DNA from: JBELHR01 sp042091275
GTDB lineage: Bacteria > Bacteroidota > Bacteroidia > Flavobacteriales > Flavobacteriaceae
Assembly (NCBI GenBank): GCA_042091275.1
Contig: JBELHR010000006.1
Location: 1 to 64,000 of the forward strand
DNA length: 64,000 nucleotides
Direction of reading: 5' to 3'
The notes beneath the pieces were generated by a model, which was given only the letters and a program-made list of their open reading frames with translations, searched no databases and was not told the DNA's origin. Shown piece after piece: positions 32,917 through 41,371 of the stretch (within the stretch, counting starts at the first letter, position 1; each line of letters opens with the position of its first letter). A program made the translations under genes and the position numbers.

Positions 32917-35577
32917 TTAGAAAAGTCTCTGGTCTGGCTGTGAATTCTTCTCGTACTTCAGATCAGATAACATCGAGGATTTAACCCCAATATAAAAATA
33001 ATAAGAAGTTCGATTCCCAAAAGGTACCCAGTTGAAGTTTATTCTCCAGCTATCTAGATCCCTAGTAAAGCGCAATTGCGTATAGGTTACCCCCTTGTTT
33101 TTAAAGTCATAACCCGAAGAAAAACCTAAAAGCCATTTTGGCGTAAATTCTAAATCACCGGAGACCATCAAAGAGTTTGATGAAATAAGCTTTTGGCCAA
33201 TATTATTGGTGTAGTTAAGGGAATAGGCAAACTTCAAAGACCAAGGAATTTTATTCTGATAAAATATCTGTTTTTCCTCTTTTTGTTTTTTGCCACTTTC
33301 GTTTATGGACGGACCTCTATTAGCTGCCATATTGGTACCTAATAAGCCCTCAGTTCCGGATCCCTGATCGTAGACATTGTCCTCGGTATTTCGTTCGGCG
33401 TCGTCTCCATCAAAATCCTTACTACTAAATGCATAGTTAGCTGTTAAGTTTGCTCTTGTCAGTCTAAAAAGGCTACCGCCATTACTAATGTTTGCGGTAT
33501 TGATTCTTTGTCCATTAGCATTTAGAGCATAGGGGTCGAGAGTCATTCCGACATTTACCCTCAGTTTGTCTTTCAAAAAGGTAGTTCCTCCAGTAACATT
33601 AGTAGGACTCCATTTCAACGAGTCTGCTGCCATATTATAACTTGTACTAAAGTTCAAGTTGTTTAAGAGGGTTATTTTTCTGGGTTCAATTTCTGTAGAA
33701 TCCTTGGACATTACTTTAGCCTCAAAGGTGTTGTTTAGACTAATTCCCACCGAGCTAGAAAGTCCCGTTGAAGGTCTCCCGTAGATACCTATATCGTATT
33801 TAGAATAGGTTTCAAAACTAGTGTTGTCTGCAGTCTCTGGAACTTCGTCATAATAATAGCTAAAGTCGGGACGATAGGAATAAGATACGGATGGTCTCAG
33901 AGTGTGACGAATCCCCTTTAGCCTACCTTTGGTAAAGGAAACATTACCATAGACATTTGTGGATAGCGAAGCTCCTACGTTATATTCTCGAAAGGAAGTA
34001 AACCCCTGAACGGTGTCTGTAACTACCTCATTTTGCTGAGGATCAAAGTTTTTGTCAATAGATTCAAAATACCAAACCTCTTTGTAATTTGCGCTCGGAG
34101 CCAAGGTAAAGTACTTAAAAGCCTTCATGTTTGTGCTCATGGAAACATCTTGTTGCACCCCACTTTGCATGTCTTGCCACATTTGAGGAGTAAAAAACTC
34201 ATCATCGGTAGTTTGAACGCGATTGTCTGCCTTTAGTCCATAGGTTAAACCAATTTTCTGTAGAGGGTTTTTGCTCGATCCTGTCTTTGGTGCAAAAGGA
34301 TATATACGGTCCATATTCAGCTTAAGCGAAGGCAGAGACATATTGATTTGTTCCGTATTTGTGTTTTGGGAATGGGTAAAACCCATGGAAATATTAAAAG
34401 GTGTACCCACAAAACGCTTGGAATAGTTGATGGATGAACTCAAGGTGTTGTTTAAATAGTCACCCGAGTTATTTTCGTTTAAAGATTGCTGATAATAGCG
34501 GCTACTACCCAAATTTACTGAGGCAGAAAAGTTGGAGTTGGGACTAGCCTTTGCATCTTGGCTATGATTCCATCGAATATTGTAGTTTGTGGATTTGCTG
34601 TAATCATCAAAGCCTTGAATACCAAATATATTGCTCTCGTAGCTATAACTAAATCTGCCGTTGAATTTATAGCGCTTCTTGTAACTGGATTGTGCTCTAA
34701 ACCCCCAACTACCGTTGGAGTAAATATCACCGGTTAGAGCGAGATCTACATAGTCGCTCAAAGCAAAATAATACCCTCCATTTTGTAAGGAGAATCCTTG
34801 GTTTCTAGTTTCTGTATATGTAGGCAGCAAAAAACCAGAAGTACTTTCCGTAGTCAACGGAAAATAAGCAAAAGGTATAAATAGAGGTGTGGGGACATCT
34901 GAAATTACGAGATTCGTAGCACCTGTTACAATTTTTTTATTTGGAATTATTTTTGCTTTCCTAGTTCTCAGATAATAATCTGGATTTTTTTTGTCGGATG
35001 TGGTAAAGCGAATATCTCTTACATAAATAGTGGAATCATTTACTTTTTTGGTTTCTTCTCCAAGGGTTATTATTCCACTCTGCTCTGTTCTTACGTGAAA
35101 GATGATTGCCTTTTCGGTTTCGAAATTATAAAATAAAGAATCCTGGACGGTCTCTTCATTACCTTGTTTAAATATTGGTAATTGGGTATATTCTCCAACG
35201 GAATCCAAAATTCCCTTTGCCGAAATCACGCTAGTTTCGTAATCAATTTCAATATAACCAGCTTGGAGATCTATGTCGAGGTACTGTAAATGTGCTTCGT
35301 TGTAGAATCTCACCTTTTTATGGACCACATCTTCCACAATGGAATCTACTGCCGTATGGGATATGATCCCATCTAAAGCTTCTTTTGGTTTTGGAATGCT
35401 ATCCGAACTAATACTGTCTTTTACCGGGACAACTTCTTGCCCAAAAAGAGAATGAGAGCACGAGAAAATTAAGGTGAGCAAAAGAATATTTAGAAAGTTT
35501 GTTCGCAAAGCTTTAAATAGTATTTTTGTAAGAACACCTATGTAAACACGGGGCATTTTCGATTCAAAATTAATCAA
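32917..35577 (-). CDS. lptD: LptD-family outer-membrane LPS assembly protein (Bacteroidota type)
   Basis: The 886-residue protein has an N-terminal hydrophobic export segment (NFLNILLLTLIFSCSHSLFGQ). An OstA-like periplasmic domain with EAHLQYLDIDLQAGYIEIDYE follows, then a long C-terminal beta-barrel rich in aromatic strands, ending in GVKSSMLSDLKYEKNSQPD. This fits the LptD-like proteins of Bacteroidota, which insert LPS or lipooligosaccharide into the outer membrane. Two ATGs are possible: 35577 or 35556. A -7 box at 35565-35572 lies between them, which would favour the second if it is real. Confidence 0.85.
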   Translation of the reverse strand: MINFESKMPRVYIGVLTKILFKALRTNFLNILLLTLIFSCSHSLFGQEVVPVKDSISSDSIPKPKEALDGIISHTAVDSIVEDVVHKKVRFYNEAHLQYLDIDLQAGYIEIDYETSVISAKGILDSVGEYTQLPIFKQGNEETVQDSLFYNFETEKAIIFHVRTEQSGIITLGEETKKVNDSTIYVRDIRFTTSDKKNPDYYLRTRKAKIIPNKKIVTGATNLVISDVPTPLFIPFAYFPLTTESTSGFLLPTYTETRNQGFSLQNGGYYFALSDYVDLALTGDIYSNGSWGFRAQSSYKKRYKFNGRFSYSYESNIFGIQGFDDYSKSTNYNIRWNHSQDAKASPNSNFSASVNLGSSRYYQQSLNENNSGDYLNNTLSSSINYSKRFVGTPFNISMGFTHSQNTNTEQINMSLPSLKLNMDRIYPFAPKTGSSKNPLQKIGLTYGLKADNRVQTTDDEFFTPQMWQDMQSGVQQDVSMSTNMKAFKYFTLAPSANYKEVWYFESIDKNFDPQQNEVVTDTVQGFTSFREYNVGASLSTNVYGNVSFTKGRLKGIRHTLRPSVSYSYRPDFSYYYDEVPETADNTSFETYSKYDIGIYGRPSTGLSSSVGISLNNTFEAKVMSKDSTEIEPRKITLLNNLNFSTSYNMAADSLKWSPTNVTGGTTFLKDKLRVNVGMTLDPYALNANGQRINTANISNGGSLFRLTRANLTANYAFSSKDFDGDDAERNTEDNVYDQGSGTEGLLGTNMAANRGPSINESGKKQKEEKQIFYQNKIPWSLKFAYSLNYTNNIGQKLISSNSLMVSGDLEFTPKWLLGFSSGYDFKNKGVTYTQLRFTRDLDSWRINFNWVPFGNRTSYYFYIGVKSSMLSDLKYEKNSQPDQRLF
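35498..35528 (+). promoter_or_regulatory. Promoter of the amidase-menaquinone operon, inside lptD
   Basis: TTTG (35498-35501), 19-nt spacer, TATTTTTG (35521-35528): both elements match the Bacteroidota consensus perfectly. It lies within the reading frame for the lptD signal segment on the opposite strand. RNA would start near 35535, giving a leader of about 50 nt before the amidase ATG. Confidence 0.75.
35565..35572 (-). promoter_or_regulatory. -7 box for lptD
   Basis: On the - strand this reads TAATTTTG, a perfect TAnnTTTG box. No -33 TTTG is seen at 18-20 nt. If used, RNA would start near 35558, so lptD would be read from the ATG at 35556 almost without a leader. Confidence 0.35.
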
Positions 35578-35585
35578 AATAATTG

Positions 35586-36677
35586 ATGAAGGCTAAACAA
35601 AAACTAACTTTTATAAATCCTCAAAAACTTTTAAAACTATTTTTTTGTTTACTGTTTATATTCCCGCAGCTAGAGCTCCTTGCACAGACTAAAAAATACG
35701 TCGTTGTTTTGGATGCAGGACACGGTGGTAAGGACTCCGGAAACAGAGGGAATGGTTATTTTGAAAAAAATATTGCCTTAAAAATTGTTTTGAATATAGG
35801 AGATATGTTAAAAAAATCTTCCGATATCAAGGTTGTTTATACCAGAAAAGATGATACATTTATCGAGTTGTCCAAGAGGGCTAGCATAGCAAATGATGCG
35901 GATGCAGACCTTTTTGTTTCGGTGCATTGTGATTCTCATACCTCCAGTGCCTACGGGGCAGCTACTTTTACCTTAGGACTGCACGAAAACGATCGGAATT
36001 TTGAGATAGCAAAATTTGAAAATGATGTCATTACCCTTGAAGACAACTATGAAGAGAGATACCACGGTTATGACCCCAAAAACCCGATAGCTGTTTTTGG
36101 TATTCTCGATATGCAAGAGGAATATCTCGATCAAAGTTTGGAATTAGCGAGCCTTATTCAAACAAATTTTACTCAAAAATTAAATCGTAAAAATAGAAAT
36201 GTACGTCAGGCTGGTTTTCTGGTTTTGAGAAATACAGCGATGCCGAGTGTACTTATTGAAGCAGGCTTTTTAACCAATAAAAAAGAAGGAGCTTATTTAA
36301 ATTCAAAAAAAGGACAGCAAGAAATATCCCGTTCCGTGGCAGGAGCTATCGAAGTATATATTGAAAATCTGAAAAAAAATAGTGTTCGAGAGTCCACTTC
36401 AGTAATGGAGGATGAAATTGTTTTTAAAACTCAAATTGCTTCCAGCAAATCTAGTATCAGTACAAAATCATATAACTTTAAAGGACTCAATGGTATTCAG
36501 CGAGTTAAGGTAGATTCCTACTATAAATACTATTACGGAATGAGCTCTTCTTACAAGGTTGGAAAGGCTTCTTTAAAGGAAGCTAAAAAAGCTGGATATA
36601 AGGATGCTTTTCTTGTGGCATTCAAAAATGGAGAACGCATAAGTGTTAAAGAGGCTATAAAGTTGTTGAATGACTGA
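35586..36677 (+). CDS. N-acetylmuramoyl-L-alanine amidase (Amidase_3) with C-terminal domain
   Basis: This enzyme cuts the bond between peptide stem and muramic acid in peptidoglycan, as needed in cell separation. The 363-residue protein (start at ATG 35586) has a signal-like segment to about residue 34. An Amidase_3 domain follows with the zinc ligand His46 in VVLDAGHGGKDSG, the glutamate in GYFEKN, VSVHCDSH, and the catalytic glutamate in PSVLIEAGFLTN. The last 60 or so residues (GIQRVKVDSYYKYYYG to the end) resemble a SPOR-like domain. It opens the nine-gene operon and is divergent from lptD. Confidence 0.9.
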   Translation: MKAKQKLTFINPQKLLKLFFCLLFIFPQLELLAQTKKYVVVLDAGHGGKDSGNRGNGYFEKNIALKIVLNIGDMLKKSSDIKVVYTRKDDTFIELSKRASIANDADADLFVSVHCDSHTSSAYGAATFTLGLHENDRNFEIAKFENDVITLEDNYEERYHGYDPKNPIAVFGILDMQEEYLDQSLELASLIQTNFTQKLNRKNRNVRQAGFLVLRNTAMPSVLIEAGFLTNKKEGAYLNSKKGQQEISRSVAGAIEVYIENLKKNSVRESTSVMEDEIVFKTQIASSKSSISTKSYNFKGLNGIQRVKVDSYYKYYYGMSSSYKVGKASLKEAKKAGYKDAFLVAFKNGERISVKEAIKLLND

Positions 36678-36696
36678 GAAAATAGTGTTAATTTTG
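36666..36696 (+). promoter_or_regulatory. Candidate internal promoter before mlaD
   Basis: TTG (36666-36668), 20-nt spacer, then TAATTTTG (36689-36696), a perfect -7 box. The -33 element overlaps the amidase 3' end. It would start RNA near 36703, about 10 nt before the ATG. Confidence 0.5.
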
Positions 36697-36712
36697 TGAA
36701 TAACGCATTATT

Positions 36713-37642
36713 ATGATAAAGTTGACAAGAGAATTTAAAACAGGACTGGTAGCACTATTCGCTATCGCCGTTCTTATCTGGGGATTTAATTTTTTGAAAG
36801 GCCAAAATATATTTGCTCGCGGATCTAACTCTTATTTTGTAATGTTTGACAATGTTGAGGGACTGAGTGAATCTAGTGATGTAACCATCAACGGACTTAA
36901 AGTAGGTTCGGTTTTGGGAATAAGCTATGATCCAAAAATAAATAAAGGTCTAAAAGTGGAGTTTTCAATAACCGAAGATATGGGCTTGTATAAAGATTCA
37001 GAAGTGCTGATGTATGCTCCTTCGCTCTTGGGGTCTAAATCTCTAAAGATTGTTCCGGTTTATTCAGGGGAACTTGCCGATCAAGACTTTGTATTTCTCG
37101 GAAGAGAAGAGAAGGATCTTATAAGTTCTTTGACGGCTCAAATCGATTCTATAGAAACCAATCTCAATACAGCTTTGCAATCTGTCAATACTACTTTCGG
37201 AAATATCAATGTCATTTTGGATGAGGAAGTCCAATCTAATTTGAAAGAGAGCATTTCCAATCTGAATAGAAGTATGGCTAATCTAAATAGCATGACTAGT
37301 GAAAATGGATCCTTGCAAGCAGTATTGTCCAATGCAGAATCTATGACGGCAGAATTGACCGAATTTGGAGAAAATCTCAATGCGGTTGACTTGGAATTAA
37401 TCAGTCAAAAACTAAATACTAGTCTCGACGAAGTGAATAATTTACTTCTTCAAATAGAATCTGGAGAAGGTACACTAGGGCAGATGCTATATGATGACGC
37501 ATTATACGAAAACTTGACAGCAGCCTCTCAAGAATTAGAGGAGCTTTTGAGAAATGTAAAAGAAAATCCAAAGCGTTTTGTACACTTTTCTCTTTTCGGA
37601 AAGAAAGAAAAACCCTATGTTGTGACCGATTCCCTAGACTAA
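36713..37642 (+). CDS. MlaD/MCE-domain lipid transport protein
   Basis: MCE proteins are membrane-anchored periplasmic rings that carry phospholipids between inner and outer membranes. The 309-residue protein has one N-terminal transmembrane helix (about residues 10-28), one MCE domain (YFVMFDNVEGLSESSDVTINGLKVGSV, about 40-115), and a long helical, coiled-coil-like C-terminal half. The ABC ATPase and permease partners are not in this window. It is 35 nt after the amidase and 12 nt before the Fe-S gene. Confidence 0.88.
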   Translation: MIKLTREFKTGLVALFAIAVLIWGFNFLKGQNIFARGSNSYFVMFDNVEGLSESSDVTINGLKVGSVLGISYDPKINKGLKVEFSITEDMGLYKDSEVLMYAPSLLGSKSLKIVPVYSGELADQDFVFLGREEKDLISSLTAQIDSIETNLNTALQSVNTTFGNINVILDEEVQSNLKESISNLNRSMANLNSMTSENGSLQAVLSNAESMTAELTEFGENLNAVDLELISQKLNTSLDEVNNLLLQIESGEGTLGQMLYDDALYENLTAASQELEELLRNVKENPKRFVHFSLFGKKEKPYVVTDSLD

Positions 37643-37654
37643 AAAACAACTATT

Positions 37655-38956
37655 ATGCATTATATACCTCAAATTCTTTTTTTACTAATTCTACTCGGTG
37701 GAGTTGGATTTTTTGCAAAAAACGTAAAAAGTCTTGTGCGAAACATAAAATTGGGTCGGGCAGTTAACAGAACCGACCGAAAATCCGAACGACTCGGAAA
37801 TATGGTCAAGATTGCTCTCGGACAATCTAAAATGGTCAGAAGACCGGTATCGGGAATTTTACACATAGTGGTATATGTAGGTTTTATCCTTATCAATATC
37901 GAAGTTCTAGAAATAGTTATAGATGGTCTCTTAGGTACACATAGAATTTTCTTGGAACCTCTGGGTTCTTCAATTTATGGGTTTTTAGTAGGAACCTTTG
38001 AAGTTTTAGCACTTTTGGTTTTAGTTGCTGTTGTTGTATTTTGGTTGCGAAGAAATGCGCTAAAAATCGCAAGATTTTGGTCCTCTGAAATGAAGGGATG
38101 GCCAAAAGATGATGCTAATTATATCTTGTATTTTGAAGTAGTTTTGATGTCCTTATTTCTTGTGATGAATGCTACAGATACTGGAATTCAGACCGCTGGT
38201 ATTGGGAACCCAATTAGCCAGTTTATCGCACCGTGGTTTAGTTCACTCTCCGCAGATACACTACATATAGTGGAGCGTTCTGCTTGGTGGTTGCATATTG
38301 TAGGTATTTTAATTTTCTTAAATTATCTGTATTATTCCAAGCACTTACACATATTATTGGCTTTTCCAAATACCTATTTTGCGAATTTAAATCCACAAGG
38401 ACAATTTGATAATTTGGAATCCGTTCAAAAAGAGGTGGAACTCATGATGGATCCAGATGCAGATCCTTATGCTGCTATGGATGAGGATGCTGGAGAACCG
38501 GAATCTTTTGGTGCCTCGGATGTTACCGATTTGAGTTGGGTGCAAATAATGAATGCCTATACTTGTACAGAATGTGGAAGATGTACTTCTTCTTGTCCTG
38601 CTAACGAAACAGGTAAAATGCTCTCTCCTAGAGCGATAATGATGAAGACAAGAGATCGCGCAGAGGAAGTAGGGAAGCTTCTCGATAAAGGAGAAGAAAT
38701 AAATGAAGACAATAAATTACTTGGAAATTATATAACTCCCGAAGAATTATGGGCGTGTACATCTTGTAATGCATGTGTGGAAGAATGTCCTGTTAATATA
38801 AATCCTTTATCTATTATCACGGATATGAGGAGATATATGGTGATGGAAGAATCTTCTGCTCCACAAGAGTTGAATATCATGATGACCAATATTGAAAATA
38901 ACGGTGCTCCTTGGCAATACAATCAGATGGATCGCCTAAACTGGAAAGACGAATAA
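37655..38956 (+). CDS. Membrane-bound (Fe-S) oxidoreductase, NarI/HdrD-like
   Basis: The 433-residue protein has about five hydrophobic membrane segments in its first 240 residues with several histidines (His70, His204, His214, His230, His232) that could hold b-type haem. A soluble part follows with two [4Fe-4S] motifs: Cys304, 307, 310, 314 and Cys368, 371, 374, 378. This layout resembles heterodisulfide-reductase-like subunits that pass electrons to or from quinones. Its partner follows after 4 nt, and menaquinone genes follow that. The donor and acceptor are not known. Confidence 0.85.
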   Translation: MHYIPQILFLLILLGGVGFFAKNVKSLVRNIKLGRAVNRTDRKSERLGNMVKIALGQSKMVRRPVSGILHIVVYVGFILINIEVLEIVIDGLLGTHRIFLEPLGSSIYGFLVGTFEVLALLVLVAVVVFWLRRNALKIARFWSSEMKGWPKDDANYILYFEVVLMSLFLVMNATDTGIQTAGIGNPISQFIAPWFSSLSADTLHIVERSAWWLHIVGILIFLNYLYYSKHLHILLAFPNTYFANLNPQGQFDNLESVQKEVELMMDPDADPYAAMDEDAGEPESFGASDVTDLSWVQIMNAYTCTECGRCTSSCPANETGKMLSPRAIMMKTRDRAEEVGKLLDKGEEINEDNKLLGNYITPEELWACTSCNACVEECPVNINPLSIITDMRRYMVMEESSAPQELNIMMTNIENNGAPWQYNQMDRLNWKDE

Positions 38957-38960
38957 TATT

Positions 38961-39755
38961 ATGAGCGAGCAAATTAATCAAGTGCCTACTATGGCAGAAA
39001 TGATGGCCCAAGGAAAAGAAGTTGATATCTTATTTTGGGTTGGTTGTGCAGGAAGTTTTGACGATAGAGCAAAAAAAATAACCAAGGCTTTTGTGAAATT
39101 ATTGAATCACGCTGAAATTTCTTTTGCCGTTTTAGGAACGGAAGAGAGTTGTACAGGAGATCCCGCAAAGAGAGCTGGAAATGAAATGCTTTTTCAGATG
39201 CAAGCCGCTACCAACATCGAAGTGATGAATGCCTACGATATTAAAAGAGTAGTCACAACCTGTCCTCATTGCTTTAATACTTTAAAGAACGAGTATCCTC
39301 AATTAGGAGGTAATTACGAAGTTATACACCACACACAGCTGATAAACAAGCTTCTAAATGAAGGCAAGTTTCAGATTGAAGGCGGAGACTTCAAAGGGAG
39401 ACGAATCACCTATCACGATCCATGTTATTTAGGAAGAGCTAATGATGTTTACGAGGCGCCAAGAGAACTAATTGAAAAGTTAGATGTGGCTTTGGTTGAA
39501 ATGAAACGATGCAAGACAAAAGGCTTGTGTTGTGGAGCCGGTGGTGCGCAAATGTTTAAAGAAGCAGAACCCGGTAAAAAAGAAATTAATATCGAGCGTA
39601 CCGAAGAAGCTTTGTCTACTGGGGCTAAAATAGTTGCAACGGGCTGTCCTTTTTGTAATACAATGATTACAGATGGGGTCAAGAATAAAGAACAAGAAGC
39701 AGAGGTCAAAGTTATGGATCTTGCGGAATTGGTAGCTCAAGCGGCAGATATATAA
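38961..39755 (+). CDS. CCG-domain (Fe-S)-binding protein, HdrB/LldE/GlpC-like
   Basis: CCG domains bind non-cubane or [4Fe-4S] clusters in heterodisulfide reductases and lactate- or glycerol-3-phosphate-oxidising complexes. The 264-residue protein has two copies. The first has Cys29, Cys64, Cys101, Cys104, with Ser63 in place of one cysteine of the CC pair. The second is complete: Cys155, Cys190-191, Cys229, Cys232. It is 4 nt after the membrane Fe-S gene and 4 nt before menA. The two Fe-S proteins probably form one complex. Confidence 0.87.
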   Translation: MSEQINQVPTMAEMMAQGKEVDILFWVGCAGSFDDRAKKITKAFVKLLNHAEISFAVLGTEESCTGDPAKRAGNEMLFQMQAATNIEVMNAYDIKRVVTTCPHCFNTLKNEYPQLGGNYEVIHHTQLINKLLNEGKFQIEGGDFKGRRITYHDPCYLGRANDVYEAPRELIEKLDVALVEMKRCKTKGLCCGAGGAQMFKEAEPGKKEINIERTEEALSTGAKIVATGCPFCNTMITDGVKNKEQEAEVKVMDLAELVAQAADI

Positions 39756-39759
39756 ATAG

Positions 39760-40659
39760 ATGCTTAAAACTTATATAGAGGCGGCAAGGCTGAGAACCTT
39801 GCCTCTCTCCATTTCTGGAATAATTGTAGCTGGTTTTCTGGCTCAATTCACAGGGGTATTTAATCTCCTAATATTTGTACTTTCTATATTAGTTACCCTG
39901 TCTTTTCAGATCTTGTCAAACTACGCCAACGACTATGGCGACGGGGTAAAAGGAACGGATAATGAAAATCGAATCGGTCCTGCTAGAGCCATTCAATCTG
40001 GTGCTATTAGTCCTAGGCAACTCAAAAAAGTGATTGTTATCAACGGATTTGTTTCTGCCATCCTGAGTTTGACCCTAATTTATGTCTCCTTCGGAAGAGA
40101 GAATCTTCTTTTGACACTGGCTTTTATCGGTTTGGGAGCGGCGAGTATTTGGGCTGCTATTCGCTATACTGTCGGTGAAAAAGCATACGGTTATCGCGGT
40201 TTGGGAGATGTATTTGTTTTCTTGTTCTTCGGCTTGGTCAGTGTTCTTGGCGGTTACTTTTTATATGCAGAAAACTTTCAAATAGCCTTTGTGTTACCCG
40301 GGGTAAGTATTGGTTTGCTCAGTACGGCAGTTTTGAATCTAAATAACTTAAGAGATCGAGATTCGGATAAAATCTCCAACAAGATCACGGTAGTAGTAAG
40401 TTTAGGTGTCAAACGTGCTAAAATTTACCATACCCTTCTCGTTTTAATCCCTCTTCTCTCGAGCCTAGCCTTTAATTATGTTTTTGATTTATTGGCTTTC
40501 CAAAACTTTATCTATCTGATTGCTTTTTTACCTTTAATCCAAAATTTAGTAGTGGTTTGGAATAATACAGAAGCGGTTGATTTGGATCCGGAATTAAAAA
40601 AAGTAGCACTCAGCACTTTTCTCTATTCTTTGCTTTTTGGAATTTCCATCTCACTTTAA
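39760..40659 (+). CDS. menA: 1,4-dihydroxy-2-naphthoate polyprenyltransferase
   Basis: MenA attaches the isoprenoid tail in menaquinone synthesis, within the inner membrane. The 299-residue protein has eight to nine membrane helices and the two aspartate-rich prenyltransferase motifs, NYANDYGDGVKGTD and NNLRDRDSDK. It begins YIEAARLRTLPLSISGI, typical of MenA. menC and menE lie downstream in the same operon. Confidence 0.95.
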   Translation: MLKTYIEAARLRTLPLSISGIIVAGFLAQFTGVFNLLIFVLSILVTLSFQILSNYANDYGDGVKGTDNENRIGPARAIQSGAISPRQLKKVIVINGFVSAILSLTLIYVSFGRENLLLTLAFIGLGAASIWAAIRYTVGEKAYGYRGLGDVFVFLFFGLVSVLGGYFLYAENFQIAFVLPGVSIGLLSTAVLNLNNLRDRDSDKISNKITVVVSLGVKRAKIYHTLLVLIPLLSSLAFNYVFDLLAFQNFIYLIAFLPLIQNLVVVWNNTEAVDLDPELKKVALSTFLYSLLFGISISL

Positions 40660-40666
40660 TATTTCG

Positions 40667-40674
40667 TACTTTCG
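40667..40674 (+). promoter_or_regulatory. Possible internal -7 box before the UPF0173 gene
   Basis: TACTTTCG differs from TAnnTTTG by one base, the same T-to-C change as the gltA box. No clear -33 element is present. It would start RNA near 40681, 12 nt before the ATG. Confidence 0.3.
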
Positions 40675-40692
40675 ATAGAAATAATTTAAGAT

Positions 40693-41370
40693 ATGGAAAT
40701 ACGTTTTTTAGGACATGCGTGTCTGTCTATAGAGAGTAAAGGAAAACATTTAATCGTGGATCCTTTTATATCAGGTAATGAATTGGCAAAACACATAGAT
40801 ATAGATAGTTTGGAGGCAGACTATATTTTAATCACTCACGCCCATCAAGATCATGTTTTGGATGTGGAGCGAATCGCCGAGAGAACAGGTGCGACTATAG
40901 TTTCCAATTTTGAGATTGTCGAGTATTATACTAAAAAAGGTTTTAAAGGTCATCCAATGAATTTTGGAGGAAGCTGGGAATTTGATTTTGGTTTACTTCA
41001 TTATTTACAAGCTCAGCATTCTAGTGTTTTTGCAGACGGCACTTATGGTGGAAATCCGGGAAGTTTTGTTTTGGAAGGAGAATCAAAAAATATTTATATC
41101 GCAGGAGATACTGCCCTGAGTATGGATATGAAATTAATTCCTCTCTTTACAAAGTTGGATCTCGCTGTTTTACCCATAGGAGATAATTTTACTATGGGAA
41201 TCAAACAAGCCCTTATGGCTGCCGAATTTGTAAACTGTAATCGTGTATTGGCTTATCATTACGATACCTTCGGCTATATTGTTTTGGATAAAGAATTGGC
41301 AAAATCCTCTTTTAATTTAAAAGATAAAGAACTCATTTTACTAGAAGTGGGAGATTATATAGAGGCCTAG
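40693..41370 (+). CDS. UPF0173 metal-dependent hydrolase
   Basis: The 225-residue protein is a compact metallo-beta-lactamase fold of the UPF0173 (YtkL-like) family. It shows HAHQDHVLD, the main metal-binding motif, YIAGDTALSMDM and a late histidine in LAYHYDTFGYI. The substrate of this family is not established. It sits between menA and menC, 1 nt before menC, but no direct part in menaquinone synthesis is known for it. Confidence 0.88.
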   Translation: MEIRFLGHACLSIESKGKHLIVDPFISGNELAKHIDIDSLEADYILITHAHQDHVLDVERIAERTGATIVSNFEIVEYYTKKGFKGHPMNFGGSWEFDFGLLHYLQAQHSSVFADGTYGGNPGSFVLEGESKNIYIAGDTALSMDMKLIPLFTKLDLAVLPIGDNFTMGIKQALMAAEFVNCNRVLAYHYDTFGYIVLDKELAKSSFNLKDKELILLEVGDYIEA

Positions 41371-41371
41371 T

